Source of the DNA: Sphingomonas sp. CROZ-RG-20F-R02-07 | GTDB taxonomy: Bacteria; Pseudomonadota; Alphaproteobacteria; Sphingomonadales; Sphingomonadaceae | DNA length: 64,000 nucleotides | Reading direction: 5' to 3' | NCBI RefSeq assembly: GCF_022662335.1 | Contig: NZ_JAKNQJ010000001.1 | Span: 62,001 to 126,000, forward strand | Part shown: one piece after another, positions 8,810 to 18,363 of the stretch | Layout: each line of letters begins with the position of its first letter | Numbering within the stretch: position 1 is the stretch's first letter | Position numbers and translations under genes: made by a program | Notes under the pieces: generated by a model | What the model was told of the DNA's origin: nothing | Seen by the model: only the letters and a program-made list of their open reading frames with translations | The model's database searches: none

Positions 8810-8863
8810 GCCAAGCTTAGCACAGAAGCATCGCGTGATCGGATCACGCGGCTTTATCCAGGT

Positions 8864-9310
8864 CTAGGCCGGTCGTGTCGAGATCAGCCCATTCGACACG
8901 AAGGTCATCACCACCACGTCGTCCTGGTTGAACACGCGCATCCGGCTCTTGAAGATCCCCATTTCGGGGCGGCTGGCAGAGACGCGCTTTTCCAGGATCT
9001 CGGATTCGCACCGCAGCGTGTCGCCGGGATAGACCGGCGTCAGCCATTGCAGCGCATCGATCCCTGGCGAGCCCAGCCCGGCCTGCTGGTTGGTCTTCAT
9101 GTTCTCGACGATCATCCGCATCGTCATTGCGCAGGTGTGCCAACCGCTGGCCGACAGGCGCGCGAAATAGGTCTCCGCCGCCGCTTCGTCGGACAGATGG
9201 AAGGGCTGCGGATCATAGGCTTCGGCAAAGGCGGTCACCTCTTCGCGTGTGACCGCATAGGCGCCGAACCGCGCGACCGAGCCGACGACCAGATCCTCGA
9301 AATATTGCAT
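8864..9310 (-). CDS. MaoC-like hot-dog fold dehydratase/hydratase
   Basis: 148 residues of a single MaoC-type hot-dog domain. Seen: the N-terminal FEDLVVGSVARFGAYAVTREEV, the catalytic-site segment EAYDPQPFHLSDEAA (conserved Asp and His), and the central helix GWHTCAMTMRM. Such proteins hydrate enoyl-CoA thioesters; the exact substrate is not evident. The ATG is preceded by AGGAG and lies 11 bp downstream of the phosphodiesterase gene's stop, so the two are likely co-transcribed. Confidence 0.85.
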   Translation of the reverse strand: MQYFEDLVVGSVARFGAYAVTREEVTAFAEAYDPQPFHLSDEAAAETYFARLSASGWHTCAMTMRMIVENMKTNQQAGLGSPGIDALQWLTPVYPGDTLRCESEILEKRVSASRPEMGIFKSRMRVFNQDDVVVMTFVSNGLISTRPA

Positions 9311-9321
9311 GCGCCCGTCTC

Positions 9322-10653
9322 CTACCGTTGCAGGACCTTGTCGAACGGACGGTCGTCGCCGTCCAGTCCCTGCCCGGCGGGAAGGTGCATCAGGTCGCGG
9401 AGCAGCGGCGCCACATCGACATTGTCGAACGGCGCCAGCCGCCGCCCGGCCGCGAAGCGGGGGCCATTCGCCACGAACAGTGCTGCCATCGCCGGATCGG
9501 CATTGTCATAGCCGTGATTGCCGCGCGCGAAAGCTTTGGTGGGGCTGCTGTTCTCGACCAGCCAGCCGCTTTGCGCGAGGCACAGATAGGGCGGCACGCG
9601 CGGGTTCGTGCCGAAGCGCAGACGCGCGGGAATCGCGTCCTTGCGCCAACAGGTCATGTGCGGGATCGGGCGCAGGATCGCGCGCTCCAGCGCCGCCGCG
9701 TGACCGGGCACGGGCACCAGCGTTGCATAGGGGCCGGTCTCCACCGTGCGGTAGTCGGCGGGGTCGGCGACATCATCCAGCGCCACGACGCGCGTGCTCG
9801 ACGTAGCCGCCATGCCGTGATCCGCCACGATCACCAGATCGGCCGGCTGGTGCAGTGCGGCCAATCCCGCCACGAGCCGGCCGATCTCGCGGTCCACATC
9901 GGCGACCGCCGCGGTGACGGCGGGTGAATCGGGGCCGTTGTCATGGCCTGCGGCGTCCACCGTATCGAAATAGAGCGTGACGAACCCTGGTCGCGTGGCC
10001 GCGGGCCGCCGCAGCCAGTCGATCACCGTATCGACGCGCTGGTCGCCCGACAGATTGGCGTTGTATTGCGCCCAATCGTCGGGTCGGACGCCGCCGGTGA
10101 TGACGCCATGCTCGTTCGCCGTCACGGTGGAGCCCCAGGCGACGTTCGCGCCCGGCCACAGCATCGTCGCGGTGCGGATCCCCGCGCGCTTTGCGGTCAC
10201 CCAGATCGGCTCGGCGGCGTTCCACCAGAAGGGATCGTCCGTGGCCATGGTGAAGACGGTGCCGGGGCGCCGCACATCCTCCATCCGGTTGCCGACGATG
10301 CCGTGATGATCGGGCACCAGCCCGGTGACCAGGGTCCAGTGATTGGGGAAGGTCTTGGTCGGGAAGGACGGCCGCATCGACGCACTGACGCCGGTCGCGG
10401 CCAGCGCGTTCAGATGGGGCGTCACGCCGCGGGTCAGATAATCGGGCCGGAAGCCGTCGATCGAGATCAGGATGGTGACGGGCGCGCGCCGCGCATCGGG
10501 CGTTTCCGCGGTGGCCAAGGGCGCGGCCATGCGGGGACTCGCCGCGCCGAACGGGGCAGGGGTCTCGCCCGCGATCGTCGTCGGCGCCGGCGGGATCGTG
10601 GTGCACGCGGCGGCGAGCGCGAGGAGCGACGCCGCCAGAAGGGGTTTCAGCAT
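9322..10653 (-). CDS. Alkaline-phosphatase-superfamily nucleotide pyrophosphatase/phosphodiesterase (NPP-like lipoprotein)
   Basis: 443 residues. A lipoprotein signal ends LLALAAAC (C17). The NPP family core follows: ILISIDGFRPDYL (metal aspartate), SFPTKTFPNHWTLVTG (nucleophile Thr in the TKTFPNH motif), LYFDTVDAAGHDNGPDS and VIVADHGM (metal-binding Asp/His pairs). The C-terminal RGNHGYDNADPAM supplies the last metal histidine. NPP enzymes cleave phosphodiester or pyrophosphate bonds of nucleotides or lipids using two zinc ions, here presumably in the periplasm or outer membrane. The natural substrate cannot be inferred. Confidence 0.88.
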   Translation of the reverse strand: MLKPLLAASLLALAAACTTIPPAPTTIAGETPAPFGAASPRMAAPLATAETPDARRAPVTILISIDGFRPDYLTRGVTPHLNALAATGVSASMRPSFPTKTFPNHWTLVTGLVPDHHGIVGNRMEDVRRPGTVFTMATDDPFWWNAAEPIWVTAKRAGIRTATMLWPGANVAWGSTVTANEHGVITGGVRPDDWAQYNANLSGDQRVDTVIDWLRRPAATRPGFVTLYFDTVDAAGHDNGPDSPAVTAAVADVDREIGRLVAGLAALHQPADLVIVADHGMAATSSTRVVALDDVADPADYRTVETGPYATLVPVPGHAAALERAILRPIPHMTCWRKDAIPARLRFGTNPRVPPYLCLAQSGWLVENSSPTKAFARGNHGYDNADPAMAALFVANGPRFAAGRRLAPFDNVDVAPLLRDLMHLPAGQGLDGDDRPFDKVLQR

Positions 10654-10714
10654 GATCGCTTCTCCGGCGTCGCGGGTTGGTCGGAAGACCCGGGCATCCG
10701 CCGGGAACGCCGCG

Positions 10715-11815
10715 TCAGACGTTGAAGCGGAACAGCATCACGTCGCCGTCATGGACGACATAGTCCTTGCCTTCCTGGCGCAGCTTGCCCGCATCGCGCG
10801 CGCCGCTTTCGCCGCCCAGCGCCACGTAATCGGCAAAGGCGATCGTCTCGGCACGGATGAAGCCGCGCTCGAAATCGGTATGGATCTCGCCCGCCGCCTG
10901 CGGGGCCTTGGCACCGGCATGGACGGTCCAGGCGCGCGCTTCCTTGGGGCCGACGGTGAAGAAGGTAAGCAGGTGGAGCAGCTTGTAGCCTGCGGTGATG
11001 ACGCGGGCGAGGCCGGTTTCCTCCAGCCCCAGCTCGGCGAGGAAGTCGCCGCGATCCTCGGGCGGCATGGTCGCGATCTCGGCCTCGATCGCCGCCGACA
11101 CCACGACCGCCTCGGCACCCTCGGCCGCGGCCTTCTCGAACACGCGCGCCGAGAGCGCATTGCCGTTCGCCGCATCGCCCTCGTCCACGTTGCAGACGTA
11201 GAGCACGGGCTTGGCGGTCAGCAACTGCGCCTGCGCGAAGACCCGCGCCTCGTCCTCGTCCTTCGGCTTGGTGAGCCGCGCCGGCTTGCCCTCGCGCAGC
11301 AGGTCGAGCGCCTGGCCCAGCACCGATGCCGCGATCTTGGCCTCCTTGTCGCCCTGCATCGCCTTTTTCTGCGCGGCGGGCACGCGCTTCTCCAGGCTTT
11401 CGAGATCGCTGAGCATCAGTTCGGTCTCGACCGTCTCGGCATCGGCGATCGGATCGACCTTGCCCTCGACATGCGTGACATCGGTCTCGGTGAAGCAGCG
11501 CAGCACATGGACGATCGCGTCCACCTCGCGGATATTGCCGAGGAACTGGTTGCCGAGGCCCTCGCCCTTGGACGCGCCGCGCACCAGGCCGGCGATGTCG
11601 ACGAAGCCCAACTGGGTCTCGATGATCTTGGCCGAACCGGCGATCTTGGCGAGCGCATCCAGCCGCTTGTCGGGCACGCCGACATTGCCGACATTGGGCT
11701 CGATCGTGCAGAACGGATAATTCGCCGCCTGTGCCGCCGCCGTCTCGGTCAGCGCGTTGAAAAGCGTCGACTTGCCGACATTAGGCAGACCGACGATGCC
11801 GCAGCGGAAACCCAT
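10715..11815 (-). CDS. ychF: Redox-regulated ATPase YchF
   Basis: 366 residues, the usual length of this universally conserved Obg-family protein, which prefers ATP and binds ribosomes. G1 loop GLPNVGKSTLFNAL at residues 8-21, G3 DIAGLVRGASKGEGLGNQFL, and a YVCNVDE segment in place of the GTP-specific NKxD. The C-terminal TGS-like domain ends with RQEGKDYVVHDGDVMLFRFNV. In many bacteria it follows rplY and pth on the same strand; here another gene separates it from pth. Confidence 0.96.
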   Translation of the reverse strand: MGFRCGIVGLPNVGKSTLFNALTETAAAQAANYPFCTIEPNVGNVGVPDKRLDALAKIAGSAKIIETQLGFVDIAGLVRGASKGEGLGNQFLGNIREVDAIVHVLRCFTETDVTHVEGKVDPIADAETVETELMLSDLESLEKRVPAAQKKAMQGDKEAKIAASVLGQALDLLREGKPARLTKPKDEDEARVFAQAQLLTAKPVLYVCNVDEGDAANGNALSARVFEKAAAEGAEAVVVSAAIEAEIATMPPEDRGDFLAELGLEETGLARVITAGYKLLHLLTFFTVGPKEARAWTVHAGAKAPQAAGEIHTDFERGFIRAETIAFADYVALGGESGARDAGKLRQEGKDYVVHDGDVMLFRFNV

Positions 11816-11930
11816 TCTTCGAACCCTTATCCCTGCGCGAAAGGCGCGCCGCCGCCGGATAGAGCGCGCGCGTCACAAACGCCAGCATCGCTGCGGGTTT
11901 CGTGGTTAATCCACGCCTTACCTCTCACGG

Positions 11931-11956
11931 AGAACGGTTCGTCGCAACGCGACGTT
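11931..11956 (+). promoter_or_regulatory. Possible EcfG-like promoter, one mismatch
   Basis: AGAAC at 11931-11935, a 17-bp spacer and CGTT at 11953-11956 resemble the EcfG pattern with one mismatch in the -35. It is placed about 90 bp ahead of the outer-membrane-like gene. The 233-bp gap between ychF and that gene must hold divergent promoters. Confidence 0.3.
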
Positions 11957-12048
11957 TTACGGGTGCGGAAAGTCCGCGACGGCCCCGTCTCGATCATGAC
12001 GGCCGGGCACGGGGGCGTGACGGCCGGACGATCGCAGGGGAAACGATC

Positions 12049-12747
12049 ATGCGGATGGCATTCGGGATGGCAGCGTTGGTGACGTGCATCGCCGCGCAGC
12101 CAGCCACAGCGCGCGAGGAGCCGGTATTTTCGGGGGAAGTACCGGCTCCCGTCGCTGCCTTTCAGGGCGGCAACCTCTTTCCGATCGGCACGGCCTATCA
12201 ACCGGGCGCGGCGATCCCGGCCGCCGGGGCGCTTCCGCCCGTGACGTTCTTTCCGGCCATCGCGACACTGTCCGCCATGACGGCTCTGCCGATCGCGGGC
12301 GATTTCCGCCTGCACGCCACGATCGCCGTCACGGACCAGGCGCCCATCGTCGATGCGGACAGCCGCCTGCGCCACCGCATCGCCAGCGCGATGATGGAAT
12401 TCTACCCGGTCACCGGCACGGGTTTTCACCTTTCCGCGGGGATGCGGATGTTCTCGCGCACCAATTTCATGGCCGAGGCGGAGAAGTTCACCGGCGGCCT
12501 GCTCTTCGCGCCGCACGGCATGGGCAATTCGGCGGTGCGCACCGGGTTCAAGCGCTACACGCCCGCGATGACGGTCGGCTATACGCGCATGATCCAGCGC
12601 GATCTGAGCCTCGGCCTCGAGGCGGGCTCGCTGCTCGGCCATGCCTATTCGGGGATCCCGGGGCGGATCCATAACGGCGCGTCGCTCGGCGGATCGGGCG
12701 CGGCGATGAACCCGATCATGAACCTGGTGGTCGGCGCGCGGTTCTGA
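12049..12747 (+). CDS. Outer-membrane-like secreted protein of unknown function
   Basis: 232 residues from ATG 12049, chosen because AGGGG precedes it by seven bases and a signal peptide begins here (MRMAFGMAALVTCIAAQPATA). Weaker upstream ATGs are in frame. The mature part alternates hydrophobic and polar residues and ends in an aromatic (NLVVGARF), as β-barrel outer membrane proteins do. The segments FYPVTGTGFHLSAGMRMF, MTVGYTRMIQRDLSLGLEAGSLLG and MNLVVGARF look like transmembrane strands. A FRLHA-x-SRLRHRIAS region may be a plug or linker. I do not recognise a family. It lies opposite to and between pth and ychF. Confidence 0.65.
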   Translation: MRMAFGMAALVTCIAAQPATAREEPVFSGEVPAPVAAFQGGNLFPIGTAYQPGAAIPAAGALPPVTFFPAIATLSAMTALPIAGDFRLHATIAVTDQAPIVDADSRLRHRIASAMMEFYPVTGTGFHLSAGMRMFSRTNFMAEAEKFTGGLLFAPHGMGNSAVRTGFKRYTPAMTVGYTRMIQRDLSLGLEAGSLLGHAYSGIPGRIHNGASLGGSGAAMNPIMNLVVGARF

Positions 12748-12774
12748 GGCGAGGTTCGCGGCGCGGCGCGGTGG

Positions 12775-13341
12775 TCAGGCCAGCCGCTGCGCCACGTCGT
12801 TCATGAAGCGTACGTCGTCGCCGGCCGCCAGCCATGGCGCCTCGGCCGCGATCGCACCCAGCAGGTCGGTCAGCGGATCGATCTCCGCCTTGGCATAATT
12901 GCCGAGCACATGGCCGGTCACCCGGTCCTTGTGCCCCGGATGCCCGATCCCGATCCGCACGCGGCGGAAATCCGGCCCCAGATGCTGGTCGATCGAGCGC
13001 AGCCCGTTATGCCCGGCCAGCCCGCCGCCGGTGCGCACCTTCAGCTTCATCGGCGCGAGATCCAGCTCGTCGTGAAAGACGGTGAGCGCGTCCACACCCA
13101 GCTTGTAGAAGCGCAGCGCGTCGCCGACGCTGCGGCCGCTTTCGTTCATGAAGGTCGCGGGCTTCAGCAGCAGGATCTTCGCGGTGCCGATCCGCCCCTC
13201 CTGCACCCATCCCTGGAACTGTTTGCGGGGCGCCGAGAAGCCATGGACGTCGGCGATCGTGTCCACCGCCATGAACCCGACATTGTGCCGGTGCATCGCA
13301 TATTGCGCACCCGGATTGCCGAGCCCCACCCAGACCTGCAC
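12775..13341 (-). CDS. pth: Peptidyl-tRNA hydrolase
   Basis: 188 residues. Pth frees tRNA from stalled peptidyl-tRNA. The motif VGLGNPGAQYAMHRHNVGF holds the catalytic histidine region; KPATFMNESGRSV and FHDELDLAPMKLKVRTGGG are also family hallmarks, followed by GHNGLRSID and RVRIGIGHPGHKDRV. It is complete. It lies 89 bp downstream of rplY, with a hairpin in between that would reduce but not exclude read-through. Confidence 0.96.
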   Translation of the reverse strand: MQVWVGLGNPGAQYAMHRHNVGFMAVDTIADVHGFSAPRKQFQGWVQEGRIGTAKILLLKPATFMNESGRSVGDALRFYKLGVDALTVFHDELDLAPMKLKVRTGGGLAGHNGLRSIDQHLGPDFRRVRIGIGHPGHKDRVTGHVLGNYAKAEIDPLTDLLGAIAAEAPWLAAGDDVRFMNDVAQRLA

Positions 13342-13364
13342 GTCGCACTCCTTCGATACGAAAA

Positions 13365-13394
13365 GGGCAGGGGAGCGATGCCGCTACCCTGCCC
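13365..13394 (-). terminator. Rho-independent terminator after rplY
   Basis: Read on the minus strand, an 8-bp GC stem (GGGCAGGG with CCCTGCCC) with a 14-nt loop is followed by TTTT. It sits in the rplY-pth gap and would end or attenuate rplY transcription before pth. Confidence 0.6.
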
Positions 13395-13430
13395 CTATCA
13401 ATCCCGCTCCGCCCTGAGACGGCTAAGGGA

Positions 13431-14054
13431 TCAGCCCTGCGGCGTTTCGCTCACGCCGATGCCGGCTTCGGCATCCGCAGCGTCGTCGGCGGCGGTCGGC
13501 ACGGTCGGCGGCACGATCGTGGCGATCGTGAACGTCTCGTCGGCCGAGGCCTTGGCGCCGGCGGGCAAAGTCACGTCGCCCATGTGGATCGAATCGCCGA
13601 TCTCGCGGCCCTTGAGCGAGATGGTGACCGCCTCGGGGATCTCGGCCGCATCGCAGACCAGCTCGACCTCGTGCGCGACGATGTTCAGCACGCCATTACC
13701 CTTGGCGATGCCCGGCGACAGCTCCTCGTCGGTGAACACGACGGGCACCGACACGGTGACCTCGGTGTGTTCGCCGATCCGCAGGAAATCGACATGGAGC
13801 GGACGATCCGTCACGGGATGGAACGCCACGTCCTTGGGCAGCGTGCGCACGCCGTTCACCATCACGACCGAGGTCATGAAATGGCCCGTCGACAGCGCCT
13901 TCACGAGCGCCTTGGCCTCGAGATGGACCGATGTCGGTTCCTGGTTCTGGCCGTAGATCACGGCGGGCACGCGGCCATCGCGACGGAGTGCACGGGAGGC
14001 TCCCTTGCCAACCCGGTCACGCGTCTCGGCTGCGAGCGTCAGCATATCGCTCAT
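13431..14054 (-). CDS. rplY: 50S ribosomal protein L25 (general stress protein Ctc type)
   Basis: 207 residues: the long, two-domain form of bL25. The 5S rRNA-binding N-terminal domain shows [25 protein letters not shown]. The C-terminal TL5/Ctc domain contains PLHVDFLR and [21 protein letters not shown]. The last ~25 residues are acidic ([11 protein letters not shown]). It binds 5S rRNA in the 50S subunit. A 114-bp gap upstream separates it from the TraB-like gene and presumably holds its promoter. Confidence 0.94.
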   Translation of the reverse strand: MSDMLTLAAETRDRVGKGASRALRRDGRVPAVIYGQNQEPTSVHLEAKALVKALSTGHFMTSVVMVNGVRTLPKDVAFHPVTDRPLHVDFLRIGEHTEVTVSVPVVFTDEELSPGIAKGNGVLNIVAHEVELVCDAAEIPEAVTISLKGREIGDSIHMGDVTLPAGAKASADETFTIATIVPPTVPTAADDAADAEAGIGVSETPQG

Positions 14055-14168
14055 GGTATCACTCCGAAATACGTAAGGTCATTTCCGCCCACGCCTCCAG
14101 GGATGACCATGGCCGGAAGCGGGCGCGCATAGCCCATATGACGGATCGGTGCAACCGGGCGCCCGCGG

Positions 14169-15116
14169 TCAATACTTCACGCGCTTCGCCTTCAGCCCCA
14201 GCTTGGCCAGCTGCGCCTGGACGCTGTCCGCGCCCGCCAGATGGCCGGCGCCCACCGCCATGAAGACCGTGCCGGGCTTCGCCAGCCGCGCCTTGATCCA
14301 CTGCGCCCAGCGGCGGTTGCGGTCGACGAGCAGCGTCTGTGCGACCTCAGGCGATTCCTTCAGGTCGTCGTTCATGTCCTCGGCCAGCGCCTCGGGGCGG
14401 CCCTGCGCCCATTCGTCGACCATCTTGCGCATCTGCGTGCCGACGCTCGGCAGTTCGTCCAGCGTCGAGACGAGGAACTGCACCTGCGCCTTTTGCGACA
14501 GGCCGCCGAAATAGCCGAGCTGCTGCTGCGCGGTCTCCAGCCCGATCACCGGCTTGTGCGCGGCCTCGGCCGCGGCGGTGATGACGTGTTCGGGCCCGTT
14601 CGCCGGATCATAGCCGAGCTTCTCGAGCGGGGTGATCGACAGCGTGGTCGCCGCGAGCCAGGGCTTGTAGCGGTCCAGCGCGTTCGCGGGCAGGCCCAGA
14701 TCGACCACCGCCTTGGTGAAGGCGGCGCGCTTGTCGGGCGGCAATTGTTCGGTGAGGGTCGGGCCGCTGCTCGTCAGGCCGGTTGCCTTGACGATGCCCT
14801 GCATCGTCGTGGCATCGGGCATCACCAGTTCGAGCACCACCTGGTCCGAGCGGTCGAACGCCGTCTTCACCGCCTCGTCGAACCAGGAGAGGCCCGGTTT
14901 CAGCACATGGATCGTCCCGAACAGATACACCGTGCCCCGGTGCGCGCTGGCCGGCCCATGCACCACCCACAGGGCGGGATCGGCATCGTTCGCCGCGCGC
15001 GCGGGCGTCTTCTGCGCGCAGGCGGGAAGCGCGGCGGCGAGCGCCAGCAGCGCGAGCGCGGTGCGGAACGGGGCATGGTTCAAGCGTAGGATCCTCGCGA
15101 ATGGGGCGTCAGCCAT
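14169..15116 (-). CDS. TraB/GumN family protein
   Basis: 315 residues. AGGA lies 5 bases before the ATG. A hydrophobic N-terminal segment ends LAAALPACAQ, so it is either a lipoprotein or cleaved by signal peptidase I. The family core begins GTVYLFGTIHVLKPGLSWF and QVVLELVMPD, and the end has PGTVFMAVGAGHLAGADSV. TraB/GumN (TIKI-like) proteins carry GxxH and GxxH-like motifs, seen here as GTIH and GAGH, and are probable metalloproteases. The target is unknown. It is transcribed divergently from glyQ. Confidence 0.85.
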   Translation of the reverse strand: MADAPFARILRLNHAPFRTALALLALAAALPACAQKTPARAANDADPALWVVHGPASAHRGTVYLFGTIHVLKPGLSWFDEAVKTAFDRSDQVVLELVMPDATTMQGIVKATGLTSSGPTLTEQLPPDKRAAFTKAVVDLGLPANALDRYKPWLAATTLSITPLEKLGYDPANGPEHVITAAAEAAHKPVIGLETAQQQLGYFGGLSQKAQVQFLVSTLDELPSVGTQMRKMVDEWAQGRPEALAEDMNDDLKESPEVAQTLLVDRNRRWAQWIKARLAKPGTVFMAVGAGHLAGADSVQAQLAKLGLKAKRVKY

Positions 15117-15184
15117 GCGGTCCTAACCGCTCGCAGCGCCGGGCACCACTTGCCTGATCGGCGGCACTTCGCCAAAGCCGGCCC

Positions 15185-16048
15185 GTGACCGCACTTTCCT
15201 TCCAGCGCATGATCCTCACGCTCCATGATTACTGGAGCGATCGCGGCTGCCTCATCCTCCAGCCCTATGACATGGAGATGGGCGCCGGCACCTTCCACAC
15301 CGCGACGACGCTGCGCGCGCTGGGGCCCAGGCCCTGGAACGCCGCCTTCGTCCAGCCGTGCCGCCGCCCGACCGATGGCCGCTACGGCGAGAACCCCAAC
15401 CGGCTGCAGCATTATTACCAATATCAGGTGATCCTGAAGCCGAGCCCGGCCGACCTTCAGGACCTGTATCTCGGCAGTCTCGCCGCGATCGGGATCGATC
15501 CGCTCGTCCACGACATCCGCTTCGTGGAGGATGATTGGGAAAGCCCGACGCTCGGCGCATGGGGGCTCGGCTGGGAGGTCTGGTGCGACGGGATGGAGGT
15601 GACCCAGTTCACCTATTTCCAGCAGATGGGCGGCTACGACATGAAGCCCGTCGCGGGCGAGCTGACCTATGGGCTCGAACGTCTCGCCATGTACGTGCAG
15701 GACGTCGACAACGTGTACGACCTGGCGTTCAACGATGCGGGCGTCACCTACGGCGATGTGTTTCTCGAGAATGAGCGCGAGATGTCGACCTGGAATTTCG
15801 AGGTGGCCGACACCGATTCGCTGTTCGACAGCTTCCGCAAGCATGTCGCCGAATGCGAGAATTCGCTGAACGCGAAGCTGCCGATCCCCGCCTATGAACA
15901 GGCGATCAAGGCGAGCCACGTGTTCAACCTGTTGCAGGCGCGCGGGGTGATATCGGTCGCCGAGCGCCAGGCCTATATGGGCCGCGTCCGCGATCTGGCG
16001 AAGGGCGCGTGCGGCGCCTGGATGGACAAGAACGGATGGGCGGCGTGA
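15185..16048 (+). CDS. glyQ: Glycyl-tRNA synthetase alpha subunit
   Basis: 287 residues from GTG 15185 ([17 protein letters not shown]). The family needs the helix before LILTL, so this start is preferred over ATG 15209. Class II catalytic features: [33 protein letters not shown] (motif 2), [10 protein letters not shown], and [12 protein letters not shown] / [13 protein letters not shown] (motif 3). With GlyS it charges tRNA-Gly as an α2β2 enzyme. Its stop overlaps the start of glyS. Confidence 0.96.
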   Translation: MTALSFQRMILTLHDYWSDRGCLILQPYDMEMGAGTFHTATTLRALGPRPWNAAFVQPCRRPTDGRYGENPNRLQHYYQYQVILKPSPADLQDLYLGSLAAIGIDPLVHDIRFVEDDWESPTLGAWGLGWEVWCDGMEVTQFTYFQQMGGYDMKPVAGELTYGLERLAMYVQDVDNVYDLAFNDAGVTYGDVFLENEREMSTWNFEVADTDSLFDSFRKHVAECENSLNAKLPIPAYEQAIKASHVFNLLQARGVISVAERQAYMGRVRDLAKGACGAWMDKNGWAA

Positions 16049-18294
16049 GCGACTTCCTTCTCGAACTCCGCTCCGAGGAAATCCCCGCGCGCATGCAGGC
16101 CAAGGCGCGCGAGGATCTCGCGCGGCTGTTCGCGGCGGAGATGGCGCGCGCGGGCGTCGCGACCGGCGCGATCGTCACCTATGCCACGCCGCGGCGCCTC
16201 GCGCTCATCGCGCGCGATCTGCCGCTGGAGACCGCCGCCACCTCGGAAGAGGTGAAGGGGCCCAAGACGTCCGCGCCGCCGCAGGCGCTCGAGGGTTTCC
16301 TGCGCAAGACCGGCCTGGCGCGCGAGCAACTGGTCGAGCGTGACGGCGTTTTCTTCGCCGTGACTCACAAGCCCGGCCGCGCGACCGCCGACGTGCTCGC
16401 CGAGGCGATCCCCGCCATCGTCCGCGGCTTTCCCTGGCCCAAGTCGATGCGCTGGGGCGATGCCTCGCGGTCGACCGAGTCGCTGCGCTGGGTGCGGCCG
16501 TTGCAGGGCATCGTCGCGCTGCTCGGCGAGGAATTGGTGCCCGTCGGGATCGCCGGGATCGCGGCGCGGGCCGCGACACTCGGCCACCGCTTCCACCATC
16601 CCTACCAGATCACGATCGGCGGTGCGCACGACTATGTCGAGAAGCTGCGCGCCTGCCATGTGATCGTCGATCAGGACGAACGCGCCCGTGTGATCCGCGA
16701 CGGCTCGCGCGCGGCGGCGAGCGCGGCGGGGCTGGTGCTGGTGGAGGACGAGGGGCTCGTCGCCGAGAATGCGGGGCTGACCGAATATCCGGTGCCGCTG
16801 CTCGGCCGCTTCGATCCCGCGTTTCTCGACGTGCCGCCCGAGGTGATCCAGCTCACCGCGCGCGTGAACCAGAAATATTTCGTCTGCCGCACCCCGGATG
16901 GCGTGCTGGCGAACGCCTTCGTCTGCACCGCCAACATCGCCGCGGCGGACGGCGGCGCACGCATCGTCGAGGGCAACCGCAAGGTACTCGCCGCGCGGCT
17001 GGCGGATGCGAAGTTCTTCTACGACACCGACTTGAAGGTGCCGCTCGATGCGCAGGCGGCCAAGCTCGGCAAGATCGTCTTTCACGAAAAGCTCGGCACC
17101 GTGGCCGATAAGGTGGACCGTGTGGCGAAGCTCGCGCGCTGGCTGGTCGAGGCGGGGATCGTTCGCGAGACTTTCTCTTCTGCGCTCCCCGGCGAAGGCC
17201 GGGGAACGAAGGGATTGGCGGATCTCGCCGAACGCGCGGCGCGGTTGGCGAAGGCGGATCTCGTCACCGGGATGGTCGGCGAATTCCCCGAGCTCCAGGG
17301 GCTGATGGGCGGCTATTATGCCGCCGCGCAGGGCGAAGATCCGCAGGTCGCCGCAGCGGTGCGCGACCATTACAAGCCGGTGGGGCAGGGCGACGACGTG
17401 CCCGACGCGCCAGTGACGGTGGCGGTCAGCCTGGCCGACAAGCTCGACACGCTGCTCGCCTTCTTCGCGATCAACGAGGCGCCGACGGGATCGAAGGATC
17501 CGTTCGCGCTGCGCCGCGCGGCGCTCGGATTGCTGGCCCTGATCCTGAAGCACGATCTGCGGCTGCCGATGGGGCTGATGATCGAACAGGCTGGCGGCAG
17601 CGTCATCCGTCAGCTCGGCCAGCGCGTGGCGGGCAAGGCGGTGTCGGAAGACATGGCGGCGGCGAACCGGATCGGCGTCGCGCGCGAATCGCTGCTCGGT
17701 CCCGATTACGAGCACCGGATTGCGTTCGAGGGCGAGGGCGGCGCGGCGGTGAAGCTGATGGAGGACGGGCTGCCCAAGTTCGAGCCCTTTCTGCTCGAAC
17801 GGCTGAAGGTGCAGCAGCGCGAGGCTGGCGTGCGCCACGACCTGATCGATGCGGTGTTTGCGCTGGGTGGCGAGGACGATCTCGTCCGCCTGCTCGCGCG
17901 CGTCCGTGCGCTCCAGGCGTTCGTCGGCATGACGGACGGCGCCAACCTGCTCGCCGGCTATAAGCGCGCGGCCAATATCCTGAAAAAAGAAGGTTTCGCT
18001 GCGGCAGAGAACGATGCGGGGCAGGCACCGTCCTATGCCCGCGAGCCCGCCGAGGAGGCGCTCGTCGTCGCGCTCGACGCCGCCGCACCGCGCGCCGCGC
18101 GGGCGATCGCGGCGGAGGATTTCGCCGGCGCGATGGCGGCGCTGGCCACGCTTCGCCATCCGATCGACGCGTTCTTCGAGGCGGTGACGGTGAACGATGC
18201 CGATCCGGCGAAGCGCCTGGGCCGTCTGGCCCTGCTCGACCGCGTGCGGCGCGCGGTGCACGACGTTGCCGATTTCTCGCGCATCGAGGGCTGA
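16045..18294 (+). CDS. glyS: Glycyl-tRNA synthetase beta subunit, with in-frame palindromic insert
   Basis: 749 residues if the GTG at 16045 is used, which overlaps the glyQ stop as GTGA and gives the family-type N-terminus [17 protein letters not shown]. An ATG at 16036 is an alternative. Seen: tRNA-recognition N-terminal region, the central HD-like region ([21 protein letters not shown]), and the C-terminal anticodon-binding domain with [20 protein letters not shown]-like segment. Around residues 376-388 the peptide [12 protein letters not shown] is encoded by a perfect hairpin (17187-17204). It belongs to the same repeat family as the copies at 45.1, 47.5 and 55.9 kb. Family members usually have a short surface loop there. 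Confidence 0.95.
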   Translation: MSDFLLELRSEEIPARMQAKAREDLARLFAAEMARAGVATGAIVTYATPRRLALIARDLPLETAATSEEVKGPKTSAPPQALEGFLRKTGLAREQLVERDGVFFAVTHKPGRATADVLAEAIPAIVRGFPWPKSMRWGDASRSTESLRWVRPLQGIVALLGEELVPVGIAGIAARAATLGHRFHHPYQITIGGAHDYVEKLRACHVIVDQDERARVIRDGSRAAASAAGLVLVEDEGLVAENAGLTEYPVPLLGRFDPAFLDVPPEVIQLTARVNQKYFVCRTPDGVLANAFVCTANIAAADGGARIVEGNRKVLAARLADAKFFYDTDLKVPLDAQAAKLGKIVFHEKLGTVADKVDRVAKLARWLVEAGIVRETFSSALPGEGRGTKGLADLAERAARLAKADLVTGMVGEFPELQGLMGGYYAAAQGEDPQVAAAVRDHYKPVGQGDDVPDAPVTVAVSLADKLDTLLAFFAINEAPTGSKDPFALRRAALGLLALILKHDLRLPMGLMIEQAGGSVIRQLGQRVAGKAVSEDMAAANRIGVARESLLGPDYEHRIAFEGEGGAAVKLMEDGLPKFEPFLLERLKVQQREAGVRHDLIDAVFALGGEDDLVRLLARVRALQAFVGMTDGANLLAGYKRAANILKKEGFAAAENDAGQAPSYAREPAEEALVVALDAAAPRAARAIAAEDFAGAMAALATLRHPIDAFFEAVTVNDADPAKRLGRLALLDRVRRAVHDVADFSRIEG
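17180..17208 (+). repeat. Palindromic repeat family A, single-arm copy inside glyS
   Basis: CCCCGGC, loop GAAG, GCCGGGG: a perfect 7-bp hairpin flanked by CT and AAC, as in the left arms at 47462 and 55934. It is read in frame as PGEGRG. Confidence 0.75.
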
Positions 18295-18363
18295 GGACCG
18301 CACGGCCCGTACGATTTTCCAGCGCCTCCCCAGCGAAAACAGAAAACACGAAGAGGATCGACC

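Noticed and set aside
11941-11957. Short hairpin GTCGC-AAC-GCGAC followed by GTTTT
   Set aside because: The stem is only five to six bases and no gene ends into it; better explained as part of a promoter region.
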